Assembly: GCA_037975125.1 (NCBI GenBank)
Contig: CM075862.1
Location: 38,139,524 to 38,203,523, forward strand
Origin: Latrodectus hesperus
Taxonomy: Eukaryota; Arthropoda; Arachnida; Araneae; Theridiidae
Direction of reading: 5' to 3'
Length of the DNA: 64,000 nucleotides
This document shows, one piece after another, positions 39,749 through 51,677 of this stretch. The number at the start of each line of letters is the position of its first letter. The stretch's first letter is position 1. A program made the position numbers and the translations under genes. A model generated the notes under the pieces. That model was not told the origin of the DNA. It ran no database searches and saw only the letters and a program-made list of their open reading frames with translations.

Positions 39749-41035
39749 TTTACGTTTTTCAAGTTATTTCACAACTGGTTTAGAAAAGTTTTATATAAGA
39801 AAAAAAATGTGCGTCTTTCGATAAATAAAACTACTGTTTTAAATTGTAAGTGACCTTTTACTTAAATGTAATACAATACTGTGATTCTTATTTAAGCTTC
39901 AATTTGGAACTAAGCCATAATTTATTTTATTTTACATAAAACTTTAGTTCAAGATTTAATTTGCTTTACTTTTTTTTAAAAAAAAATAATGTTTATATAA
40001 ATAAAATCCTTCTCTTTGCCAGCTGAATTTACATGCGGGGTTAAATTGAGAACTGCATTACCACAAATGAAAGGAAACTTATTTCAGAATTTTGATCTAT
40101 GACTAATTTATCTATGCTTGTGGCTAACTTAAAATATAGGCTATGTTTCAGTTCAATATTTTAATTATAAGTTTTACAATCAAAGCATAATTTCCACATT
40201 TATTCAAACCTATTGTTATATTTCTTATTACTCAATGCAATTGAGATATAAATTATGTAACTGTCCGGATCTCCGCTCGTTTCAAAAGCGAAGCTTGTTC
40301 TTCCTCTGCATTTCATCATCTCGCTAACCATCTATTCATAACAAGACAAAAATATGTAGGGCATTGCCTCCTTCCTTTTACAATCCTACAAAGTAATTTC
40401 CTGTAAAAAAATATTTATTTTCCAATTTTTAAAAATGTTTTTTCTCCGAAAGCAAACGCGTCTACCCTTTTTCGAATGTGGGTGAAAAGAGTATCGCGTG
40501 TGGCATGCAATAATTTAGTCACTAAAGCCAATTTTTAAGTATTTTACATCCCAGTCATTTTTTTTTTAGCTAATGTATACGAAACAGCATTTTAACAGAA
40601 CAAAGTTAAGTGAAAAGCAAATTTCATTAAAAAACTAAATATCGTATTTTTCAAAATTGGGTTTTTTTAATTAGTGAGCTATGTGTACATATACACTAGG
40701 AGTTATGACCAACGAAATATAGTGATCCAAAAATTAACATTTACTCCTTTGTGACAAATGAATGTAAAGCATTATTTAAAAAGTTTTTCATTGGATAATT
40801 ATTTATTAGGTGAATGCTCACAAAGGGCCTGTTTTTAGTTAGAGCATACATTATGGGGTATAAAATAGTTTGTATTTCGGTTCATAGTAGCCGAGTAGTA
40901 AAACTTGTTTTTCGAAAAAATGGATTTAAAGAAAAAATAAAAAACGAGGATAATTATTTAAATGAAAGTTTCATTGTTAAGTAACGGAAAGCGTCATATT
41001 GCTGATTTCTATTTGTATATCTGTAGGGATAAGAT
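39749..41035. other. Gene-free AT-rich stretch
   Basis: No gene recognised. GTAGCCGAGTAGTAAAAC near 40888 looks like a lone A-box remnant. Confidence 0.5.
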
Positions 41036-41039
41036 GAGT

Positions 41040-41180
41040 TTTGCAGATAGAGGATAACTGCTTTGATTTTTAAACTTAAAGAATATGGGTTCAATTCCCA
41101 TATCAGCCATAACTGTTTATAGTGATTTGTAATCATTGAAAAATATCAGTCCTTTCCAATCAATTTTCGGGAGCAAAAAG
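41040..41180 (+). mobile_element. SINE-1-like copy, diverged
   Basis: The B box ATGGGTTCAATTCCCATAT is clear. Downstream TTTATAGTGATTTGTAATC and CCAATCAATTTTCGG follow the SINE-1 order weakly. Confidence 0.6.
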
Positions 41181-43227
41181 TGAATATAGAGTGATCAACT
41201 ATCCTGTAATTTTGATGAATAAGGATTTTTTATATTTTTTACCTGGCGGCCTTAGATTATCTAATGTCAATGAAAATTTCTCCCGTTGTGGGTGTTAAAA
41301 AAGTCTTAAGACAGTTTTAATCTTTAAGCTATCCATTTTACGCAAGCCCAAAAGTAAAATAACCAATATCATAAACTGTCATTATTCTCTGATTCATGTA
41401 AATATCAAAATCTTTCTACATTTCTGAAATGAAGGAAACTATAATTTTTTAGATGAGTTACTCTTATTAGCGTAGAAAGACTACTACTTAAAAGCTATGT
41501 CTGTAAATTCCTTTACTGTTAAATAATGAACATGCATATAGCTATAATCCGCACACTCACATAGACACATGCACTTTCCTTTGCTTTTATACTTTTCTGT
41601 GGCTTTAAAATTTTGACTATGGAAATATTCTTTCAGTGGTTATGGAAACTGTTCATTCTGAAGTTTGGGCAATAGTTTTTTCTTATGTATCACAGAATTT
41701 ACCGAATTTTCCAGATGAACCATTTAGAATACTCTTAAATCTATTAATCTAAGATTTTCTTAGGAGGCAAATTGCTTAAAAATTTTCGGTTATGAAGTAA
41801 ATTTTTTTGTTTAGGATTTATTTGCTGGAAAATTTTACAGTTTTGTTCCACTGTTAATTTGATTTTATAGTTTTATTATTTTTACAAAAAATATTTTTCA
41901 TATAGTCATATCAATATATAAATTTCTATAAAATATTACATGATCATGCATTTTTAAGCAAGTCTTAGATTAAACATTTTAATAACCTTCGAATTGTGCT
42001 ATAAAGGAACGAAGCATCAATGTGTAAAATATGCAAATATTTAAAATTTTATAATAAGTATAGTATGTTTTACATACGTGACTACAATTATTTTTCAGAT
42101 CATCTTTCATTGATATCAATATAATCAATAAATGTGGATATTTTTTATATTAATTATTTATAAAGAAACTTTCAGTATAAATTTTGATTATAAATAATAT
42201 TAGGATAAATAAATAATAAAAAATGGAATTATTAATTACATAAGAAGTCACCTTGCACAAGACATACATTTTGAACTGGACAGAAATTTAAAAATGGAGG
42301 GATTTTACAATGTTAGCCTAATGAGAAATCAAATTCAAACTCTTAAACTGAACTCCACAGAGCTGATTATACAGCTACTAACCTGGCATAAATTTTAATG
42401 TATTTATGGTCAAAATTAATATTTTCAATTTGAATTTACGTAATTTAATTTCTACTAGTAGTTAGATTTTTGCACTGCGAGCACTAAAAAAATTAAGGAA
42501 ATATTTACTAATCAGAAAAAATTATTAGAAGAGAAATTTTTTAAGCAACACTTCCCGCGCAACTAGTTTTCTTTTCGTTTTTATACAATTGTCAAAGTAA
42601 TACAACTGGTTCTGATAAAAAAAAATTTTTAAATTTCGTTTAAGTTTGCATTACTTTGAATAGAATTGCTTATTTTTTCCTTCAAAAATAACGCACATGT
42701 AACACTTCACGCTTTAAGAATATTTATCTTCTGTTGCTTGTAAACAACATGAAAATATTCCGCATATATGTTGCCAAAAAATGTGGGACAAAAAATTTCC
42801 ACTACGCTTTTTCTTTTGACGTCACTTGGACCTTTTTCTTGGAGAAGAGCATGTACGTTCAACTCATTCATTAGTTACAAAAACTAAAAATATCTAAGAT
42901 TGAAATGCTTCAATGATAATTAGCATTCACCTACCTAAATAAATACACGTGTTTCTGTTAAGTTTATTCAAGTGTATCAATATATTGTAGCTATTATAAT
43001 TAGCTTGAAAGAAACATTTTTTTCGTTTTGTATTAACTGTAACTAGAAAAATATTTACATAATTCTATAAATAGAAGTAAAAATAGTTCACAGAATGAAT
43101 AATAATAACTAATTTGTTTTACATATTCGATATATTATATATTCCTGCAGGAAAAATCCATCATTTATAATACTAAATCTTATATACACTACTGTAGTTT
43201 TCAGTGTTTTTTTTTTTCTTAAAATAT
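41181..43227. other. No gene; one possible SINE head remnant
   Basis: 42320-42400 on the minus strand reads GGTTAGTAGCTGTATAATCA then GAGTTTGAATTTG, a very degraded tRNA-like head. The rest is AT-rich and unassigned. Confidence 0.45.
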
Positions 43228-43402
43228 TAAGGCTGAGCTAGCTTTCGAATGTTTGGTGCTTTGATCTTTGGTTGAACAATTCGTGGGTTCAAATCTCACC
43301 TCAGCTCAGTGATTATTAAATTAAAATCCACTTTAAACTGGTCTAGTTTGTTCTCACATGCACAAACGATTGTTCAGCAGCATGCGAACAAACAAAACAA
43401 AA
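43228..43402 (+). mobile_element. SINE-1 copy
   Basis: GGCTGAGCTAGCTTTCGAATG head, TTCGTGGGTTCAAATCTCACC B box, AAATCCACTTTAAACTGG body, and a tail beginning GATTGTTCAGCAGCATG and ending in CAAACAAAACAAAA. Confidence 0.85.
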
Positions 43403-43488
43403 AATAAGATTTTACGATACGTTTACTATCGTTTACAAATTGGAGGAATAATTTATTACAACAGTGTTATTATTGAAATTTTTAGCGT

Positions 43489-43612
43489 GCTCAAGTATAC
43501 TGTTTGGCTGACACAGATTTTCAGTTGAACTGCTCGTGGGTTCTCCTCAGATAATGGTTTGGAATCCTCTTTAAAACCCAAATCTTTATCCAATTCTTTC
43601 ACTGTGTCATAT
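43489..43612 (+). mobile_element. SINE-1 copy, 3' end missing
   Basis: TTTTCAGTTGAACTGCTCGTG, then a shortened B-box region, TGGTTTGGAATCCTCTTTAA; no GTTGAGCGAC tail. Confidence 0.65.
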
Positions 43613-43932
43613 CCATTTGGATCGCATATTTACTAGATTGATTACTAGATTTTAAACATATTTTGTAAGTTTGTTCAATTTTGGGGGAATTTTCTTTTCA
43701 GTTCAGTCTGGGTATTTATCAATATTGAACCTATTCCCGGAGATCGTAAGCATGGATATTTTGTAAAAATTTCCTTTGAAGTCTGCTTATAATTCATTTT
43801 GCAACAGCGATGTAATCTAAAATTTACAAAATTCAAATTTAAAGGACAAGAAACATTTTTCTTCAATCTATTCAAACTTGAAAGTATTTCAACAACCAAT
43901 TGAAATCAGCATTTCATACGCATTTCCTAATT

Positions 43933-43946
43933 ACTTATCTGAGGAG
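43933..43946 (+). repeat. SINE-2 target duplication, left
   Basis: ACTTATCTGAGGAG, identical to 44329-44342: a 14-bp exact duplication. Confidence 0.9.
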
Positions 43947-44328
43947 GGCCGTGGTAGCCTAGTGGTTAGGGTATCGGCCTTTCATCCGGAAGGGTGGAGT
44001 TCGATTCCCAATGCCGCCAAAGACCCACCTAGTACACGCGATATACGTGCTCGTTAAATCTGTGGAATCGAAAGTCCTGTGGTCTGTCGTTGACCAGTTA
44101 CCATGGCTGCTATGGTCTGGAGAAATTTACTTCCCCTTCAGATCAATGCCTAAATTGAGGGAGTTTATCCTCTGTTATTGCCATCTATCGGAGGATTTGA
44201 AGAGCAAAGTCATACTTTCACCTTCATGGTGCTCTCATTAAACGAAAGACACTCCCAATTGACTTAAATTCACATAGCCAAGGTATAGCGAGCTTGGCTT
44301 GTTCAAGTGTCATTAGTAACAACACAAC
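43947..44328 (+). mobile_element. SINE-2 copy B, full length with 14-bp target duplications
   Basis: 382 bp. The tRNA-like head has A box TAGCCTAGTGGTTAGGG and B box GAGTTCGATTCCC. A ~180-bp body differs from copy A. The 3' domain matches copy A (TTCATGGTGCTCTCATTAAA, CACTCCCAATTGACTTAAAT, GTGTCATTAGTAACAACACA). Perfect 14-bp duplications prove retroposition as a unit. A 76-codon frame across it (44011-44241) is not a gene. Confidence 0.9.
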
Positions 44329-44342
44329 ACTTATCTGAGGAG

Positions 44343-44506
44343 TCAAACTGCATCTGAATGGTTAGCGCTTTGATCTTCAAATCAAAGTACATCTGAATTT
44401 CAATTTGCAATGCGAGTATGGATATTTGTTGTAATTCAGGATCCACTTTAAATCATAAGTCTCAGTTAAACTATCCCTAATGTGTAAATTATAACCAGAG
44501 CAAAAC
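44343..44506 (+). mobile_element. SINE-1 copy beside the SINE-2 insertion
   Basis: GCATCTGAATGGTTAGCGCTT head, GAGTATGGATATTTGTTGTAA body, GGATCCACTTTAAATCATAAG, CCTAATGTGTAAATTATAACC tail. SINE-2 copy B landed just before its head. Confidence 0.8.
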
Positions 44507-44574
44507 AAATCAAAAAGCATTAATACAGTAATAGTTAAAATATTAAATTCTTATTCTTTGGCTCAGTGCTCCAA

Positions 44575-44752
44575 TTTGTAGAAACGGGAATTGAACTGGC
44601 AACTAACTGGTTATCTCTCTTTCCTTCTGTTTAACTTTTTTGGTTTGATATCTACCTCAGGCATCAGTGTTTTAGTGGTTAAGAATTTACTTTAGGTGTC
44701 AGTCTAATTGGTCCTCATTTCCACTAAATTAACATTGAGCAACAAATAATTA
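44575..44752 (+). mobile_element. SINE-1 copy, preceded by an inverted tRNA-like remnant
   Basis: On the + strand GGTTTGATATCTACCTCAGG, AAGAATTTACTTTAGGTGTC and ACATTGAGCAACAAATAATT mark SINE-1. Just before it, 44583-44616 reads on the minus strand as a B box (AGTTCAATTCCCG), from a second element in the opposite direction. Confidence 0.7.
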
Positions 44753-45027
44753 AAAACTCAAAGAAATATGTGTATTTATATGCTTCTAAAATTACACATA
44801 CTAATTACGTTAAATAGTCTGATTATATATATATACACCTATGTAATTATAGTGCATCATTATTTGGAACTTTTCTCAAGAAACAAGTTTGACACTTGAG
44901 ATGGCATCCACTTCAATAAACATTAACAAAAACCAAAAATACCATTATAAAAACATTATTTAACAAATATTTAACGGACTAGTTCATGAGATAAACACAA
45001 TACTCTTTCTTCAAGTCAGAATTATTT

Positions 45028-45083
45028 GATCTAAGAAGTACTCGTGTCCAAAAAACGACCGTTGAGCGACAAACAAACCAAAC
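45028..45083 (+). mobile_element. SINE-1 3' tail, 5'-truncated
   Basis: GAAGTACTCGTGTCC, then AACGACCGTTGAGCGACAAAC and AAACCAAACT. Truncation at the 5' end is usual for target-primed insertion. Confidence 0.8.
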
Positions 45084-46150
45084 TAAATTAGAATGAAACT
45101 AATTCCTTTCTAATTCTGACCATCTTTTAAGTCTTTAATTTTAGAAAATTGATATATTGATTAATAATGCACTACTTCTGATCCTACATAGTAAAAACTG
45201 TCAAAATATTATTTTCTTAAGTTTTAACTCCGGCCATTATCAGTTGTCATTGATAAGCTGATATATATTTGCAAGCTGCAATTACCTTCTCAATTACCAC
45301 ATTTAAATGTAGTATCCATATGAAACTGCAATTATTCTTAAACGAATATTTTTTGTGTCTGCCTGAATTGTGAAAGTCTTAAGCTCATCTTATTGTACTT
45401 ATCTAGTAAACGTGATTCAAAAAATCTGTCTTATATAATCCTTACATAACAATAAAGGCCCACATTTTGACATGAGCATTAAGTAGATTTTTAGATTCAT
45501 ATATTAATTAAAAGAATTTAAGTGAATAATCACGGCCACAGTGAGGAGGTCATTGTTATTCTTCCGAAGAACGTGAAACAAGATAGTCTTCTTTCCCGCA
45601 AAATTCTGAAAGTAATTGTGCATGACGGACATGCTCCCATGAATGACAACCAAGATATCAAATGCACGTGTTTTCAACAAAGGAGTAAAAATTATTTATC
45701 TGAGTATTTTCTTTGTTCAAAAGAATGTATAAATGGCAGTGTGTTTCCCATGGAGTTCCAGTTGATATACTCAAAGTAATTTAAAAAAATTTTAATATAT
45801 ATATATATAAAGAATATTTCTCTGAGCAGCAAATATATTAATATTTTTGAAGCTGTAATTTATTTATTTAATATTATAATCGTATGTAGTGGAACATAAA
45901 TTTATAATATTGTTACGTTATGAAATTGCAATGCCAAACTGCAAGAATTGAGAAAAATTCAATGTGTTTGATACCATCGATGTGAGAACATAAAATTCAT
46001 ATTCTTATATCAATAAAAGAATATGAACGCAAAATGAAAGATTTAGAACATTATAATATAGTTTATTTGGTAAATGAAAAATTCAATATAGGTGATAACA
46101 CAGTTGCATATGATTTCTATTAAAATTGTGAAACATTTCTGAATATACGG
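45084..46150. other. No recognised gene; an 85-codon open frame of unknown nature
   Basis: The frame at 45522-45779 (+) has balanced composition but starts only at GTG, and no domain or splice context was recognised. A short (TA)n is at 45799-45809. I treat it as non-coding by default. Confidence 0.4.
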
Positions 46151-46151
46151 G

Positions 46152-46265
46152 GTCGAATTCGTTTGCGGAGTGATAAGCTCATTGACTTTCAATTTAACAG
46201 TTTCTAGATTTGATACCCACCTATCACATAAGTTTTACTCTTCGAGTTATGTTTCAGTTAATATT
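46152..46265 (+). mobile_element. SINE-1 copy, 3' part missing
   Basis: GAGTGATAAGCTCATTGAC, ACAGTTTCTAGATTTGATACC and a degenerate body; the tail is absent. Confidence 0.55.
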
Positions 46266-47335
46266 TGTCAGTTTTCCAAAAAGTCGTATTTAAAACTTTA
46301 AAAAAAATGTATTTAAATAAACTATTTGTAACTTTAAATCGTTAAGCATTTTTGTTCTTTACAAGCCTGATTTTCTAAATTTAAGTCATCAATGTGTTTA
46401 TATAGTAGACACAAGTAAAAGAAAAAATGAATAATCTCACAATACATATTTTCTATAATTATTTTAAGAAAGAGAAAACTCCCCAAAATAAGATTTTCTT
46501 CAAGCAAAACAGACCTTTGCTTAAAAAATTCATATAATAATAAAAATAAAATACTCGTCTACCTTAAAAGGATTTTTATTTGTTAAAAAATGAAATGCGT
46601 TGGAAATTTATTCCGCTAAAGTTTTGTCGTTCAAACCAATCACACACTCGATCAACACGGTATTATTTGAACAATTTTGAACGCTGTATGCTGAACATTA
46701 TTTTTTAAATTTTCATTCAAAATATTTTATGGAATTATATCATGCATACAGAGAGCCAAATGTTAAAAACAAACTAATTGCAAGTGTACAATTCGGTTTA
46801 ATTTTCGGTATCGGTCACATACACACACATTTAATGGTTAAAATATGCTGCATTTTTAACTTTGTACAAAAAAAACGTGTATTAATGTAGTATATGTAAT
46901 ATTTATACTGAGATGTGTATTCATAATTTGCGTAAATGTTTGTAATATTTATATTAAATTTAAAATCCATGTCCCAATTTAATTAGCCATTTTATGCTAA
47001 ATCTGCTCGTAGAAACAAACCACTAAGACAAAAATTTATCAATCATTGTACATATATAGATCATAAAACAGCAAAATAGCAAAGATGTTACTTTTAGTAT
47101 CCTAGATATTCATTTTAAAGATTAATTAGTAATAAATCTGGGGACTGTGTTAATCACCAAAATGTTGTATTATGTTTCAACCATTATGTGAACCATTTCT
47201 GCGGGTATGTAAGCCTTGTTGGAAAGCATTTTTTCAAAGTCCCTGGATATTCCAGTTGCAAATTTCGCTTCAGTTGAATTGCAAGGAATAACCAAAATAT
47301 ATAAAAAGAATTCTTCAGGCCAGTATCTTAATATG
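46266..47335. other. Gene-free AT-rich stretch
   Basis: A 65-codon minus-strand frame (47170-47367) has no recognisable domain and runs into the next SINE. Confidence 0.5.
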
Positions 47336-47440
47336 TGATTTGGTTTGGTTATAATTTTTTTGCACATGAGAACTAACTTACTATTTTAGGAACTTACAGT
47401 TTTAACTAGAATATGGATCTCAACTAGCGTTCAAATCTGA
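47336..47440 (-). mobile_element. SINE-1 3' half
   Basis: Reverse-strand tail TTTGGTTTGGTTATAATTT, then TTTGCACATGAGAACTAAC and GGAACTTACAGTTTTAAC, the inverse of the SINE-1 tail and body; the GTTGAGCGAC box is lost. Confidence 0.6.
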
Positions 47441-48325
47441 TGAGAAAATCTACAAACTGGTTAAATGTAGTCCATAGTGCCATTCATTTAGCTACCAGTT
47501 TTGTCGTAATCGATGAGGCAATATTTTGTATCGTACAAAAAGACAAATTGCAGCAAAATCTCCAAAGCGAAATCTTCAAATACAAAGTCGACCACTATCA
47601 AAAGCTGTGTATAGTAATTTCAATGTATTCCTATCGTCAATTGTCATGCAAGATTCTGAAGACAAGATTTTGAATACCTAACCATCATTTTTTCAATATA
47701 CTTTAGACGATAATGATATGGATCCTGAAACAGAGGGAATTTTTTTTACTTTTCATTTCGTAAAATGTCAACATTTAGAAAGGATCGGGATAAATTTAAT
47801 CAATATGAAATCGAATTTTTTCTCTAAATTATAAATACCAAAAATTATTTATTTAAGATCGTATGCAAGTAAGGAAAATCTGACTCCCGAGGAAAACTAA
47901 ACAATATTTTTTAAGAGTTCTTCTTTAGCTGCTATCGTATTGTTGTAGAACCCTGTTTTTTATTTTCCAGCTTAATAGTGTAGTTGGTGGATGAAGATTT
48001 TATCTTAACAATATAAGTAGAATATCAGGAATCACTTATTTTAGCCCGATAGTAAGTTATCGGGAGCTATTTTTCAATGGGACAATAGTCTGCTTTCGGC
48101 TAGATTGTTACAAAAGCATATAAAATAGGCTGATGAGGTTTTACCATGACCGAAATAGTTTCTTAATTCTACCTTGATCGAATATTAAATTAGGCACAAT
48201 AAATTGAACATTCTATGTTTGGTTTGCTTGGAAACTTATTTATATTGTTTATGGTTAAAATTTCCTCACAATTTTACTAAGCACTACATGTCAACATTTT
48301 AGCAAATGATGCATTCTGCATTTAT
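47441..48325. other. No recognised gene
   Basis: A 77-codon frame at 47440-47673 (+) has ordinary composition but no known domain, splice context or neighbour that supports it. Confidence 0.4.
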
Positions 48326-48329
48326 GTTA

Positions 48330-48496
48330 CTGAATAGACAGCTGAATAGTTAGTTCTCTGAACTTTGGTTCAATAATTCGTGAAATTATTTTCCAATTTC
48401 GATATTCGATGTTTGTAGTAGATTGAACCGCACTTCAATGTTACAAACCTCGGTCTAATTAACTTTTTGGTGTAAAAATACCATTGATAGACAAAT
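48330..48496 (+). mobile_element. SINE-1 copy
   Basis: GACAGCTGAATAGTTAGTTCT head, GATGTTTGTAGTAGATTGAAC body, CGGTCTAATTAACTTTTTGG and ACCATTGATAGACAAATTTG tail. The next copy follows within a few bases. Confidence 0.75.
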
Positions 48497-48499
48497 TTG

Positions 48500-48590
48500 C
48501 TTTCATTGCCTAGAGTTGGTCTTCAGCTCAACAGTTCTTTGGCTTGATTCTCACCTCTGGCTAGAATTTTATAGTGTGACAATCAAACGA
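48500..48590 (+). mobile_element. SINE-1 copy, 3' truncated
   Basis: GTCTTCAGCTCAACAGTTCTT, GGCTTGATTCTCACCTCTGG, TTTTATAGTGTGACAATC, then unrelated sequence. Confidence 0.7.
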
Positions 48591-49260
48591 TATATAATTA
48601 AATCAAATTTTTACATTTAAGTTAACGGCAACATAACGATATTCTACAGTCAATATTTAGGTATTTTTCAACAGTAAATTCTTTTAGTCATAAATTTAGG
48701 TCATTTATATCTAATGTACAAAGCCACACGCAAATTTCATTTAATTTTCAAAGTTCCTCTAGCGCATGCACCTGCAATTTTATTTGACATCAAATCTATT
48801 TATATAAATATAATGCTGGTTCTGCGCAGTCGGTATATTTTTGTCCATATTAGGATAATGACTGCACGAAACGAAATAAAATTTATTCCTAGATGTTGGT
48901 CACTGGTTAACATAAATCACAGATTCCCTTTTATTTTTAAATATTGGCTTAATGCTTATAATGAATTTAAATTTTAACAAACGCTGGCTTAAGCTTCCTG
49001 CAAAATTGCTTATAACATGATTGAATTAATTTCAGCGATGTTATCATATTCCAGAACTTTGCCGATTCCAAAATGTGTATTTCTTCTTCAACAGACTTTT
49101 CAAAAATTGTCATCGATAATGTTTGATGGTAGAGAAGAAATTATATCTACATTTGCAATTCTCCCTTCTTCTATAATTAAATTTCTGCCACATTCTACAG
49201 TGTAATTTTTTAAAATAATTATATTCATATTACTTCTAGATTTTTAAAATGTATTGTTTC
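48591..49260. other. No recognised gene
   Basis: Open frames at 48714-48977 and 49017-49205 (+) show no domain or exon signals. Confidence 0.45.
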
Positions 49261-49264
49261 CACC

Positions 49265-49430
49265 TTCTGCGGTGAATGTGTTTTTGATTTTCCCGATGCA
49301 TTGCCGATCAAAAAGCATTCAAACCCTGATGAAAAGTGTCCCAACTTTTCATAACTGAAGAGAATTTGAACTCAGATCTAAAAGGCTGATCTGTAAGTGA
49401 AACCGCATGTTCTAGAGCAAATCATCATTT
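49265..49430 (-). mobile_element. Possible tRNA-derived SINE, diverged
   Basis: On the minus strand ATCTGAGTTCAAATTCTC is a B-box-like match, with TTTGCTCTAGAACATGCGG upstream. The patch has higher GC than its flanks. Family uncertain, perhaps SINE-3. Confidence 0.4.
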
Positions 49431-50142
49431 TGAATAAAGCTACATAACTAAATAAATATTTTTCAAAATTGTGTATATAATTACTTTTTTAAATCGCAGT
49501 TTTGTCCCGAAATGAAGATACACGTTTTAAACAGAAAACCGCGGCTTATAAAAATTGGAGAGTTTGTCAATTATTTGATAAAACTACATTTTAGTAAAAA
49601 ATACATACATATATAAATAATTTTGATTTTTAAACAGCTTTCAAAAATTAAAGAAATTTCTTAAATACTTTTATATTTTAAATTATAAAATTAATGAATT
49701 AAGAAATGAACCAAAATCGCAAAGTGAAATGTGAGTTAATTTACACGAAAAAAAGTGTCCTTGTAAGTCTCCAGAGTTTATTCATGGACTTCATAACCTA
49801 AGCCCTCGAATGTATCGGATTTCTCTCTCTTTACATAATACGTTTTTTCTTTTAAATTTATTTCTTTTTCCTCAACATAACGAGTTTGTTTCATCTCAGC
49901 ATAACACGTTTTTATGATAATATTTTACTAACTTATTAATGGATACCATATGGCTACCAAAATTTATTATCGTTCACATTAAGGAAATCAAACCCTTCTA
50001 GAATGTTTAAAGTTATATAAGCTGTTAATGATCGCATTCCTTTCTTTCAACTTTGCGTCATTGATTCGCATATTCCTTAATATATTTACTATCAATTGTT
50101 GCATGTAACTTTAGTTCATCATTTTTTTTTTACTTTACCTTA

Positions 50143-50290
50143 CTGTCTAGTAGCTGAATACTTAGTAATTTGACTAACTTCCATTTCAACAGTTCATGGG
50201 TTCGATTCTCTAAATGCTTGTAAATATTTGGAGCCCACTAAAAACTGAACCAGCCTAAATAAATCATGAGTAAATTGACTATACTACAAT
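50143..50290 (+). mobile_element. SINE-1 copy
   Basis: TAGTAGCTGAATACTTAGTAA, TTCATGGGTTCGATTCTC (exact B box), AAATATTTGGAGCCCACTAA, AAATCATGAGTAAATTGAC. Confidence 0.75.
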
Positions 50291-50524
50291 GCAAGCAAAA
50301 CCTTGTGTATATATATTAAAATTGTCCATGTTTATTACTTAAAACGCCTTATTTTAATTTAATTACATGCCAGTAAAAAAATTTCAATGAATCTTTATGG
50401 AAGTTATGAATGAAATTTAAATATCTTTTCTTATTTAATCTCATATCATTCTTGCCTAAATGAAATATATTTCTTTTAAATTTTTCTGTTTATTTTACTA
50501 TTAATTTTGTGTACTTAGGACTTC

Positions 50525-50574
50525 ATAAATATTAGACAGGTTAGCACTTTAGTGCTAGCCTGTCTTATATTTAT
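50525..50574. repeat. Near-perfect palindrome, 24-bp arms, 2-nt centre
   Basis: 50525-50548 (with GACAGGTTAGCACT) pairs with 50551-50574 (AGTGCTAGCCTGTC) with two mismatches around TT. It sits just before a SINE-1 copy. Confidence 0.85.
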
Positions 50575-50589
50575 AAATCTAATTCAAAA

Positions 50590-50725
50590 CTCTAACTTAG
50601 GATTTCCTGAGTTTGAATCCCCCTTCGAGCGAGTGGACGCGTCTAACACAGAGGAATCTACTTTTAACTGTAAACACTGGACTAGTTAGTCCACGTGTAT
50701 GCAAACATTGACCGTAGAATCATAA
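50590..50725 (+). mobile_element. SINE-1 copy
   Basis: CTGAGTTTGAATCCCCCTTCG (B box), GAGGAATCTACTTTTAACTG, GACTAGTTAGTCCACGTG, AACATTGACCGTAGAATCAT. Confidence 0.75.
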
Positions 50726-50869
50726 GTAAACGATATCTATCAAATTAAAATCAAGCAATTTTTTTCTTTAATTACAATATTTTGAAAATAACTATTATTT
50801 ATCTCCTATAAGCGCCCAAACTGCTTATATGGATTAAATACTTTTCGTCATATAAATATTATATTTATA

Positions 50870-51551
50870 CAGGGTGATTCTAAATTGTTTTTACAAATAA
50901 AGAGGGGTGATAGTACCCATCAATGCAAGCAATAATTACATAGGAACATAGGGTCGCATTCTACTCTGGTAGGCAGAAAAGAGGAAAGTAGAAACGCATC
51001 CATAATCAATCGCGAATTTACAGTATGAAAATTTCCACAAAGAAGAAATTTTACTTTAATTGATTACCGGAGAAAGCTAATTAGAGTAGAAGTTGTCTTT
51101 TAACACTTCGCGACGTCATCGATTCAAGTATTATCTGGATAACATCATCCAAAAATTTTCGTGAATGCTGTGGTGGCGTATACGTACGAAGAATTGGCTG
51201 ATATGCATTTCATATACGGTGAAGCAAACGGGAATGGACGCGAAGCACGAAGATTGTAAGAACATCGGTTTCCAACTCGTTGTATTCCTACCTTTTCCAG
51301 AGTTGATTCTTAGCCCGTGTCAACTGTGCAACGACACACGTAGTCGGCATTTTGAGCATTTTCTGTGAAGTTTTCACTGAACAATAAACATGATTGTGAA
51401 AATTTTGCTATTATTCATTCGCTTTCAGAAGGAAATTCTTCTTTTCTGCCTCTCAGAGTGGAATGCGACCCTGTGCTCCAATGTAATTATTGCTTGTATG
51501 GATGACTATTATCACCCCCCTTAATTTGTAAAAACAATTTAAAATCACCCT
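50870..51551 (+). mobile_element. 682-bp DNA transposon with ~118-bp terminal inverted repeats
   Basis: The left end 50870-50987 (CAGGGTGATTCTAAATTG...) and right end 51434-51551 are inverted copies with roughly 15-20 mismatches by eye. The interior holds one damaged helix-turn-helix reading frame and no catalytic domain, so this is an internally deleted, non-autonomous copy. The flanks are TA-rich (TTTATA before, TATATA after), consistent with a TA or TATA target, but the duplication cannot be sized. Confidence 0.8.
51173..51313 (+). pseudogene. N-terminal helix-turn-helix remnant of a transposase
   Basis: Reading from 51173: VAYTYEELADMHFIYGEANG, then NGREARRL, a TAA, and EHRFPTRCIPTFSRVDS. 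The pattern (YxxEExADMHFIYGEANGN...RRL...RFP) fits the DUF4817-type N-terminal domain found in arthropod transposon proteins. It is broken by stops and nothing catalytic follows. Its place between the inverted ends shows it belongs to this element. Confidence 0.6.
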
Positions 51552-51579
51552 ATATATATACATAATGTTTCTTCAGAGA

Positions 51580-51677
51580 AATATTAATTAAAGCTCATAA
51601 ATTGTTTTTAATTTAAGCTGATATATATATATATATATTAACTTAAATTAAAAACAATTTGAGCTTTAATTAATATT
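51580..51677. repeat. Inverted repeat, ~36-bp arms around (AT)n
   Basis: The left arm 51580-51617 (AATATTAATTAAAGCTC...) pairs with 51642-51677 except for a 2-nt indel; the loop is mainly (AT)n. It begins 29 bp after the DNA transposon. Confidence 0.85.

Noticed and set aside
44011..44241. 76-codon frame as a small gene
   Set aside because: It lies wholly inside SINE-2 copy B, which has perfect target duplications.
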